Source of the DNA: Astragalus membranaceus
Taxonomy: Eukaryota > Streptophyta > Magnoliopsida > Fabales > Fabaceae
NCBI GenBank assembly: GCA_039519185.1
Contig: CM076847.1
Span: 78,467,100 to 78,531,099, forward strand
DNA length: 64,000 nucleotides
Direction: 5' to 3'
The notes beneath the pieces are model-generated. The model was not told the DNA's origin and made no database searches. It saw nothing but the letters and a program-made list of their open reading frames with translations. The number at the start of each line of letters is the position of its first letter. Position 1 is the stretch's first letter. Both the position numbers and the translations under genes were made by a program. Shown here one piece after another: positions 12,884 through 22,005 of this stretch.

Positions 12884-14613
12884 ATTCATAGATTTACACA
12901 CATAAAATGGAGATCTTGGATTCAAACTCGAATAAGCACAAAAAATATCCAGTCTAACAACATCGACTTTACTAGTTGTCATGGATCTTATAAGCTATAT
13001 GGAACACACAAAGTCTAACCGGACTAGCTCAATATGAGGTTCAAACTTATCAAGGCAGGTGAAAAATAGTTTGGGTTCAAACTGTCCATGCTCTATATGG
13101 TTTAGGGCATTTTTTTAGGTTGGCCAGTCAAGCCAAATGATTTTTCCAACCCTATTTGAGACTCTTATGCATTGTTTGGAACGCACGAAAGTAAAAGAAA
13201 AAGTTTAAGTAGGATAGAAAGTTTCTTAAATTCAATGCCTTCCACCGTTTGGTTCTAGAAGTAAAGGTGGAGGAAAGATTGCTTTTTGATGGGACCCACT
13301 CAAAAAGTGGTTTCACCCAAAATGAGAAGAAAGTGAACGAAGAGTGTTTAATTTGGATGAAAAGACAGCACTGTCCTCACTTATTAATAATTCTATGCAA
13401 ATTTATATATATACGACAAAAAAAAGTTAAATGACTAAAATGAAACTTAAGTCAAAAATAAATGACCAAAAGTGCAATTTAGTATTTTTATTATAGTATA
13501 GTATTGAGTATTGATTGACGGTGGTTGAAAAAAGTAAAAAAGTTAAAATGGGAAAAAGAAAAAGAGAGAGAAAGAAGAAGAGAGAGAGTAAGAGAAAGTA
13601 AGAAAAAGACAAAAGTTGAAAGACAAAAAGTTGCCACCTTTTTATTTTGTTGCAAGTAATTGACAATTTTGCCCCCAATTTTTGACACTTGGCAAACTCT
13701 TAAGTGGACTATTTTTGTCAATTTGCTGGTATATGTTTTTATTATAGTATTCATAGATTTACACACATAAAATGGAGATCTTGGATTCAAACTCGAATAA
13801 GCACAAAAAATATCCAGTCTAACAACATCGACTTTACTAGTTGTCATGGATCTTATAAGCTATATGGAACACACAAAGTCTAACCGGACTAGCTCAATAT
13901 GAGGTTCAAACTTATCAAGGCAGGTGAAAAATAGTTTGGGTTCAAACTGTCCATGCTCTATATGGTTTAGGGCATTTTTTTAGGTTGGCCAGTCAAGCCA
14001 AATGATTTTTCCAACCCTATTTGAGACTCTTATGCATTGTTTGGAACGCACGAAAGTAAAAGAAAAAGTTTAAGTAGGATAGAAAGTTTCTTAAATTCAA
14101 TGCCTTCCACCGTTTGGTTCTAGAAGTAAAGGTGGAGGAAAGATTGCTTTTTGATGGGACCCACTCAAAAAGTGGTTTCACCCAAAATGAGAAGAAAGTG
14201 AACGAAGAGTGTTTAATTTGGATGAAAAGACAGCACTGTCCTCACTTATTAATAATTCTATGCAAATTTATATATATACGACAAAAAAAAGTTAAATGAC
14301 TAAAATGAAACTTAAGTCAAAAATAAATGACCAAAAGTGCAATTTAGTATTTTTATTATAGTATAGTATTGAGTATTGATTGACGGTGGTTGAAAAAAGT
14401 AAAAAAGTTAAAATGGGAAAAAGAAAAAGAGAGAGAAAGAAGAAGAGAGAGAGTAAGAGAAAGTAAGAAAAAGACAAAAGTTGAAAGACAAAAAGTTGCC
14501 ACCTTTTTATTTTTTTGCAAGTAATTGACAATTTTGCCCCCAATTTTTGACACTTGGCAAACTCTTAAGTGGACTATTTTTGTCAATTTGCTGGTATATG
14601 TTTTTATTATAGT
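12884..14613. repeat. 865-bp tandem duplication
   Basis: The block 12,884-13,748 is repeated at 13,749-14,613 almost base for base, including identical 61-codon and 83-codon frames. The junction motif TTGCTGGTATATG plus its flank is itself repeated once more at 14,614-14,640. The near identity points to a recent unequal exchange or slippage. The only open frames are low-complexity and antisense to purine-rich DNA. Confidence 0.93.
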
Positions 14614-14694
14614 ATTTGCTGGTATATGTTTTTATTATAGTATATATATAGTATAGTATTGTGTTTTTATTATAGTAGTATTGATGATTGATAT

Positions 14695-14732
<38 letters not shown>

Positions 14733-15171
14733 ATTAAACAATACATATTTTTTAGACAACGGAAGTTATGTAATTTGCTAAATATATTTCTTTCTTTCCT
14801 CTCACTTTCCCACATACCAAACAACCAAAAAATCACCTCACTTTCTATTCACTTTCATTCTTTTAACATTCTTTCCTTTAACTTCTTTTCCTTTCACCAT
14901 CCAAACATAGCATTAATGAAATCCTAGTAGAGGAAATGTCCCCACATTACTTGCTGTAAATCTCCTTACCATGTCGACTATATAATTTAGATTCTCACTT
15001 ATCATTCATATTGTAAAGAGATTCTATGATACTCGCTGAGTTTGTTGGGTATGATGCTCTGTAGGCAAAATTAGTACAGTATTTAATTTTTTTAAATTAT
15101 TTAATATAAAATTTGAGATATCATTGAGTGATTGGATGTTGGGTATCAAACCCAACAAAACTCAATGGGTA
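14614..15171. other. Intergenic DNA with a TA microsatellite
   Basis: A TA run lies at about 14,697-14,728. The stretch 14,860-14,925 resembles an inverted, diverged copy of the start of the nearby duplicated block (GTTTGGA near 14,040). No gene is seen. Confidence 0.5.
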
Positions 15172-15174
15172 TTA

Positions 15175-15480
15175 CACTACAAAAAAACTGGTCATTTGCG
15201 AGGGAATTAGCGACGGACTGGTTTCCTCGCTAATTCCCTCCTCGCTATTGGGCGAGGGAATTTTAATCCCTCGCAAATTAGCGAGGGAATTTTCCCTCGC
15301 TTAGCGAGGGATTAAAATTCTCTCGCTAATAAAGACAACCCCGGAAACTAACATTCCCCACCCCCACTAACATTGCTTATCAAAAAAAAAAACAACCACG
15401 TGGTTAAATTCTGACAGCCACGCGTCTAATTTCCCTCGCTAATTTCGTCGCTAATTCCGTCGCTAATGCCCAACTGATTG
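15175..15480. repeat. CACTA left subterminal repeats
   Basis: Many direct and inverted copies of a motif like GCGAGGGAATTAGCGA occur here. In En/Spm-type elements such repeats are binding sites for the TnpA-like protein. They match those at the right end. The density falls after about 15,480. Confidence 0.85.
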
Positions 15481-15664
15481 AATTTTTTTTTTGATAAACC
15501 TGCTTTTATACCTGTATTTTAATAATAAAATCTAAAATACATAAAACAGTTTAAAATAAAAATTCCGAGAATAAAATTCCTCAATAACATAAAATTCGAA
15601 TCAACAACACTTAATCTGAAATGTTATAACAAAATATTGAATTGTCAAACTGATACAACAAATC
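15481..15664 (-). other. CACTA 3' untranslated region
   Basis: AT-rich sequence between the transposase stop codon and the subterminal repeats. No other feature is seen. Confidence 0.5.
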
Positions 15665-16894
15665 CTAAAAGCTGCCGCCATCAGACTCCTCGGCCTCCCC
15701 AGCCTCTCCAGACTCCCCAGACTCCTCGGCTTGCTCCTCATCTTGCTGCTCATGTAGCTGCATATTCTTAAAATACCTAAACATCAGGTCCTGCCTACGG
15801 GACACCTTCGCAAAGTCTTCCTGCATCTTTTTCATAGCCTCAGTAGAGGTCCTGACCTCCTGTTGAGTATCATGCAGCTCATGTCGAGTAGACTGCAGCT
15901 CCTGCTCCAGCTGCCTAATATGCTCTGTCTGCGCAGGAGTAGAAGCTGGTCGATTGCGTCTTCTGCTGCTCCCGGCCACAGACTGACCCATACATGGAGC
16001 CAAGGGCCTTGTACCATACAGGCGACCCTTAGACCAACCTACTGTCTTCTCCCAATTTTGGTTTGCTAGATCTATCATCTCAGGAGTAAGTTTGTCAAGT
16101 GATTCAGGGTCCCAGCTCGCCTGAGTCAGCTGAGTCATGATCTCATTTATTTGCTCCTGTTTTGAATAACCGCAAATTAGCGCTCCATTTTGACAAAGCA
16201 ACATTATATAATACAAATCAAGTTGTATATTTACCCGAGTCATCCTGGAGCGCTCATCAACATATTCGCCAGTGCCTTTCCTCACATGGGTGGCTCTATG
16301 CAGCTCAGGAGTAGTGATAGGGCGTCCTGCCTTCTTACTCTGTAAAATGAAACACATTTTCAAAAATTGCTAACTAATTAACTAATGTAAAAAACACACA
16401 AATTTTAAAAATAATTTACCAATCTAGAAGCATGCTGAGCCTGGTTGATGGACCCGCCGCAGTGAAGCGAGCCACCCTTTTCGGAGTTTCTATTATTCCT
16501 GGCTTTTGCAGCATTTTTCTTGAAAGTCTCTGTAGCCCAATGGACCTTGAAGGCCTTCCAAATTTCATCACTCATGTAGTTAGGCTTCTGATCTTTACAG
16601 CGCAGCTTATAAAGCAAATCTGATATTTGAGCGCCCATCCTTTTAAAAAAAGTCTCTGGACATTGTCATTATCTTCTATGTCCCATGTCACTTTGGTCTG
16701 TATTAAGTAAAATGAAAGTATGTATTAGTAATTATGTTAAACGTTATTAAACATAAAATTTAAACTAACAATATAAGTAATGACAAAATAATTGACACTT
16801 ACCCTAAAGAAGTCCAGCAGATCATTCCTATCCTTTTCATCGACTTTACTCCACTTTTTATGGAACTTTTGAAAATATTTTTTGCGGATGACAT
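15665..16894 (-). pseudogene. CACTA transposase (Transposase_24 type), C-terminal exons
   Basis: Reading the minus strand, the exons are 16,894-16,803, 16,697-16,420, 16,339-16,235 and 16,156-15,665, all with GT-AG borders in phase 0. The last intron (78 bp) is also open and might be retained. The Ptta/En/Spm (Transposase_24) signature is clear: NRNSEKGGSLHCGGSI then QHASRL, continuing as GRPITTPELHRATHVRKG and YVDERS. A Gln-rich coiled coil and an acidic tail (EESGESGEAGEAEESDGG) follow. The 278-bp exon contains a frame break at a T7 homopolymer near 16,641-16,655, and the exon at 16,803-16,894 is cut by the nested element at 16,895. It is therefore a dead copy. The upstream exons lie at 48,847-49,515. 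Confidence 0.85.
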
Positions 16895-18868
16895 TGTTGC
16901 GCCCGAAAAAGTCCCCGAGAGAGAACCTTCCTCGTTTACAACTTTTCTAAAATCAATGAAGCCGCCACCAATATTTATTAAGGAAAATATTAGGAAAACC
17001 TTTTTTGGAAGACGATTGGTCTTGCGACACTAGAGAATAGGGTTCGGGGGTTGGTTACGCGCGGGGAAGGTGTTAGCACCCCACACGTCCTCTCTACTAA
17101 GAGGGAACCTTTAATTAAATGTGTGGTTTTAGTGTGTTGACTTGAAAATACTTAATCTTGCCTCTCTACTTCTTATTGAAAAATTCTTAATGAAAATCTT
17201 TATTTATCATGAAAAAAAGGGGGGAAAATGGGTTTTTAGAAAAAAACACTTGACGGGACATGGCCCACTCCTACGTATCTCCCGGTGCGATGGAGAACTC
17301 AAAGCTACGTAGTTCTTCTTTGTTTTTTGAAAAGTTTTTGTTTTTTTATCCTTTTTTTAGTGAGTTTTTGAAATAGGACGAGCATTTAGTGAATGATTAA
17401 ACTAACCAAGGTTATGGGTAATCACCGCTAAGTACTCTAGAAAATGAGAGTCACTACCGTCAGTCAGACGAACAAAGGTTCTGATTGACTATTAGTAGCA
17501 ACCCGTTTTTTATTTGCTCTTTTGAAAGTGGTTTTTGAAAGAGATTGATTGGCACGAATGATCAAACTAACAAAGGTTGTGAGTGATCATCGCTTGTTGT
17601 TCTTTTGGGAAAAAGACATCGCCACCAATGGCTAGACGAACAAAGGTTCTGATTAGCCACTAGCGACGATGGGTTGAAAATGATTTTAGAAAGGAAAAGA
17701 TTTTCGTTCTGAAAATGATTTTGGTTTGCAAAAGTGATTTTTTTCTTTTATGAAAATAACTCTTTTCTTTTGCTATGCAAATGCTAAAAATTTTTATGGT
17801 TGCGCTTGACGAGAATGTGACTCGCTCCTACGTATCCCAAATGGGAATCAAAGCGACGTAGTTCTAAGGAGCCTTGAAAATGAAAGTCTTTTTGCTTCGG
17901 TTTTGAAAAGTGAAGGGCGTTCATAATGATCAAACTAACAAAGGTTATGGGTGATCATTACTAAAACTTGCCTTGACTTTTGATGCTTAGGAAAATATCT
18001 TTTGAAATTGAAAGCATTCATGATAATCAAACTAACAAGGGTTATGGGTGATTATCACTAGTAGCTTATGCATATGAAAACATCTTTTTTTTTTTTGTTT
18101 TTGAAATTTAGGCTCTTAGGACAACCAAACTAACAAAGGTTATGGGTGATTATCACTAGTCGCCATTTTCATGCTAAACTATTTAGGAAAGAAAGTAATG
18201 AATGCAAATCGAATCCTTAGGCAAGCAACAATCTCACTTGAATTCTTGAGCAAATATTAGCCTAGACTACACATGTTAGACCACAACACATAAATAGGCA
18301 AAGAAGAAACTTGAATTGGGCATTAAGCAAAAATATAAGAGTAGGCAAGATTGAACCTAAATGCACATCTAGTGGAAGATGCTAGGCGGGAACCATACTC
18401 AGATATTTCTACAAAACGCAAGGGAATCTAAATGCACATCTAGTGGAAGATGCAATGTAAGGAATGAGCCTATCTAAGTATTAATGATTCCACATGAGAG
18501 CTTGGTTGTTTGGAAGAAATACGGGTTTGCAAGCATCAATATTATGATAAAAAGATTGCATTATTAAATAGAGGGGATGAGATAGTAAAAGGGGTGTAAT
18601 TAATTACGAGAGGGTTACATCATCAAATAGGGGGTGTAGAAATTAGAGGGCCTCATAGTAGTATTAAAGAAAAGGAAACAAAGATTGAGACATAAAAAAA
18701 ACAATTAAGTAAAAAGGAAGCAGCAGCTGAAAACGTGGGGGGTATGAATACCCACCCACAGTTATCTCAAACCTGAGGCTCAGTCCCACTCTCTTTGCGC
18801 CGCTGAAGGAAGAGTGAAGAGAGAGAAACGAAAAATCAGGGAGGTGAGAGAGAGAGAGGAGGTGCAAC
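16895..18868 (-). repeat. Left LTR (3' LTR) of the outer Ogre-like element, truncated
   Basis: Nearly identical to 45,890-47,841. It includes the GGTTACGCGCGGGGAAGG block shared with the inner element's LTR, two TACGTA hairpins, and seven hairpin units with the loop AACTAACAAAGGTTATGGG. It ends abruptly at GCAAC where a Tekay-like LTR begins. The remaining about 1 kb of LTR sequence (compare 47,842-48,846) is not found elsewhere in the window. Confidence 0.9.
17387..18165. repeat. Seven-unit hairpin array in the LTR
   Basis: Units start at about 17,390, 17,455, 17,557, 17,630, 17,925, 18,019 and 18,121. The loop AACTAACAAAGGTTATGGG, or a variant with GAACAAAGGTTCTG, is conserved. The flanking arms are inverted repeats that differ between units but stay complementary: TGATTA/TAATCA, AGTCA/TGACT, ATGATCA/TGATCAT, TGGCTA/TAGCCA, TAATGATCA/TGATCATTA and TGATAATC/GATTATCA. 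The seventh unit has lost most pairing. Repeated in the right LTR at 46,388-47,140. Confidence 0.8.
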
Positions 18869-21321
18869 TGTAACGCCCTAAAATAATTTAATTAATTAAT
18901 TAATTAAGTTATTTGAGGGATTACAATATTTATTTAAGTGGAATAATAATGTTGGAATTTATTTTATTTCAGGGGGTATCTAACTAAGTAAATAAGGTGG
19001 TGCAATAAGGGCCCAAGTCAATTAGTGACCCAAGCTCATTCCTAAAACCCCCAAAACCCTATGGGAAGGGTCCCATTTGCTCATTCCATCGAAGGAGAGA
19101 AAAGAATTAGAGAGAGGGAGAGAAGAAGGGAAGCTCGCGACGGCTAGCAAGGAAGAAGAGGAGGGGATTTGTTCATCTTGGCCTTAGGTAATGAGTTCTT
19201 TGATCCTTTCCTTTCCATTTTTCTTCCTTCTTCTAGTGTTGTAGTTTTCAATCCTTCATTCTCAATTGTTGTTGTTCTCCATGGTCCCTAGTGAGGCCAC
19301 GAATTGCGAAGGGGAGAAGGGAAGAGCTGCTGCGTTTTTGGTGACTTTGGCTCGTTGTGTTGTTGGGTTTTGTACGTGACTCCTTCGTCGTTGTTCCGAA
19401 TCATACAAATTCGAGGTAAGGGTGAGCGTTTCAATTTAATGTAATTGGGTATATGGTGGGTTTGTGGGTTTTTGGTGTTGGTTGAATTCGTAATTTATAT
19501 GTTAAGAGGAATGATGGATTGAATTATTAGTGTTGATATGTGAATTGCCCTATGAGATGAAGGGATGAATTTCGATTTTTTTTTTGGTGAATGTGGTGTG
19601 GTTAATTTCGATGTTTGGTGAATTGTTGGTGTTGAAATGCAATTTTGATGAATTAAGTGATATGAGTATAATTACTTGAATGATACCAAGGAATAGAAAA
19701 TAGACAATGTTGTTGTCCCTAGAATGAAAATGTTGCTGTTTGTCATTTAAATGTGTTGCTGTTTGCTGTTTTTGTCAAATAAATTGATGCTGTCCAGAAT
19801 TAAAAATGTTGCTGTTTGTCATTTAAATGTGTTGCTGTTTGCTGTTTTTGTCAAATAAATTGATGCTGTCCAGAATTAAAAATGTTGATGTTTGTCATTT
19901 AAATGTGTTGCTGTTTGCTGTTTTTGTCAAATAAAATGCTGCTGTTGCAGAATTAAAAATGTTGCTGTTAACCATTTAAATGTGTTGCTGTTTGCTGTTT
20001 TTGTCAAATAAATTGATGCTGTTGCAGAATTTAAAATGTTGCTGTTAACCATTTAAATGTGTTGCTGTTTGCTGTTTTTGTCAAATAAAATGCTGCTGAT
20101 TGCAGAACTAAAAATGTTGCTGTTAACCATTTAAATATGTTGCTGTCTTGCTGTTTTCTAAAATAAAAATGCTGCTGTTTTATAAAAAGTAAAGCGCTAT
20201 TTTATGTGTAATACTTGTTGTATCTTGCTGCTGTTTGCGCTAAAAGGCTACTGTCCTATTGCTGTTTCTCTCGATTTAATTGTGATGTTTCCTAGGCATG
20301 AAAATGAGATGTTTGTCCAAAAATTTAAGCAAGTTGTACTCGATTTTTTTTTATAGGTTGTCACTTAAATTGTTAACGTGTAGTTAATTAAATTTAAATG
20401 GTTTGTCACTTAAATTTTAATGTATTGTTATTTAAGATTTAAGGACGTTGTTACTCCAATTTTGAATGTGATGTTTATGAGAAAGTTGTGATATTATTAT
20501 GGTGATTATGACGAGTACACTCTATTAGTGTTTTATGACGACAATGACGAGTTCTCCGGGTGAGTTGAAATTGGGATTGCACATGTGTCCATAGTGTCTC
20601 ATAGCATGTGCATATTATGACGAATAGGCTTCGGCCTCTTATTGACGAAATTCAGTGACGATGTGCCCTAGTGGCTGATTTATGACGAGTATGGTACCAT
20701 CATGCATATGCCCAGGTGTGGGTTGCATTTTCAAGCGCATACATGTTTATGACTGATAATGTGATTATGACTTTGGTTTGTGTGTAGTGACGATGAAGTT
20801 GATGATAATGACGATGTTGTGTGATAGTTTGCTCATATTACTCTACTGTATGCTTAATTGTGTTTTGTTGAAAATTCTCACCCCTTCTGCTTGGAATGTT
20901 TCTCTATTGTGGCAACGCTGCAGGTAACTGCGAGTGAAGGACATGCTGCCTTCCTTTATAGCTATTTGGATGTCTGTTGAGTCGCTCTCTGATACTGTGA
21001 CACCTAGGGGGCGTGGTTGACATTGTTATTTGAATAATAAATTGTTTAATATTTTTGTCGATGGCGTGAGGCGTGTTTGAGTGGTATTTAGTGAGTGTTG
21101 CTTATTTCCGCTGTGACGTAACTCTTGGAGTTAATTTTATGACGGGTGATGGTTGAAATTTTTTTTAAGAGGATGATTGCGCAAACTTAATGAATGCAAG
21201 TGGACGTTCTTTTGTTAATAACGACGTGACATTTCCTTTCTATCAGTTAAATTAAATTTTGCGAAAAAGTTTTACTCTGATAAGTGACGTGTAAATTATG
21301 GGGTAGGAAGGGGGTGTTACA
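18869..21321 (+). repeat. 5' LTR of the Tekay-like element
   Basis: 2,453 bp bounded by the inverted hexamers TGTAAC and GTTACA. An AATT run lies at about 18,887-18,908, and a 76-bp minisatellite at 19,727-20,190. The partner LTR is absent from the window. Confidence 0.85.
19727..20190 (+). repeat. 76-78-bp minisatellite within the LTR
   Basis: The phrase AAAATGTTGCTGTT recurs at 19,727, 19,803, about 19,879, 19,956, 20,033 and 20,111. Each unit also carries ATTTAAATGTGTTGCTGTTT and GTCAAATAAA. About five and a half units; later units drift. Confidence 0.9.
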
Positions 21322-21325
21322 TTAG

Positions 21326-21337
21326 TGGTATCAGAGC
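21326..21337 (+). other. Primer-binding site, tRNA-iMet type
   Basis: TGGTATCAGAGC, four bases after the LTR end. This is the common plant LTR-retrotransposon primer site complementary to the 3' end of initiator tRNA-Met. Confidence 0.9.
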
Positions 21338-21434
21338 AGTTCGGTCTGTCCGGCCGGTGGTCGAGTTGCCAAGTTGAGTAGCATTTGAGTTTTGTTACTC
21401 GTATCTAAATTTTGTTTTCTGTTGCAGTGATAGA

Positions 21435-21668
21435 ATGGCAGGACGGAACGATGTTGCACTTGCTGCTGCTTTGCAGGCTATAGCTGGGGTTGTGGGTAAC
21501 ATACCCAATGCTATTGGTGATGGGACGCGTAGTTTGGTTACGTTCCAGCGTGAGAACCCTCCTGCTTTTGAAGGCGGGTATAATCCTGATGGTGCCCTTG
21601 AGTGGCTAAGTGAGATGGAGCGGATCTTCCGCGTTATGGATTGCACCGATGCCCAGAAGGTTCGCTAT
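21435..21668 (+). pseudogene. Truncated gag of the Tekay-like element
   Basis: The frame opens with ATG 97 bases after the primer site. It encodes MAGRNDVALAAALQAIAGVV and then a TFQRENPPAFEGGYNPDGAL block and EWLSEMERIF, typical of the N terminus of plant Ty3/gypsy Gag. After about 78 codons the frame runs into unrelated sequence at 21,669 and stops. Only the Gag N terminus survives, with no nucleocapsid or pol. Confidence 0.85.
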
Positions 21669-22005
21669 GACTGTCACTAATAATCTCCACTCGTCCTAGG
21701 TTAATTTTCAGACCTGGGTATAAGGCCCCACTCAAAAGTGTGTGAATAAACATGTGTAGGTGACGTGTGTGACACGGGCATAATACCTAGACCACACAAG
21801 CTGCAAAAGAAATACAGATAATAGTACAAAAGTTTTCTACCCTAAGGTTCAATGAGGCCATAAATAAATAAACAAATGAATAAAAATAAGAATAGACTGG
21901 CAAATATGAACGCTAAGGTAAAAAGATATTAAATTAACAATAATCTACACATTTAATTAAATTAGGCTTGACCCTCTTAAAAATATCCCCAGTGGAGTCG
22001 CCAGC
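21669..22005 (-). repeat. Extra copy of the inner Ogre leader (PBS region)
   Basis: This 337-bp segment is almost identical to 36,450-36,787, the leader just inside the inner element's 5' LTR, including its primer site (copy at 21,986-22,003). It lies on the wrong side of the 3' LTR. It therefore looks like the start of a second element copy sharing that LTR, cut off at 21,668/21,669. Confidence 0.85.

Larger units (their letters stand above)
18869..21668 (+). mobile_element. Tekay-like chromovirus fragment (Ty3/gypsy), 5' end only
   Basis: The LTR 18,869-21,321 has matching ends (TGTAACGCCC and GGTGTTACA). A primer site TGGTATCAGAGC (21,326-21,337), complementary to initiator tRNA-Met, follows, and then a gag start. 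It inserted into the outer LTR after GCAAC (18,864-18,868, presumed target duplication). Everything after 21,668 (rest of gag, pol, 3' LTR) is missing at the deletion junction with the inner Ogre sequence. The Tekay/Del assignment rests on the gag N terminus and LTR style and is moderate. Confidence 0.85.

Noticed and set aside
17387..18165. CRISPR-like array
   Set aside because: Spacing is irregular (about 55-300 bp), repeats are imperfect hairpins within an LTR of a plant element, and no cas genes exist.
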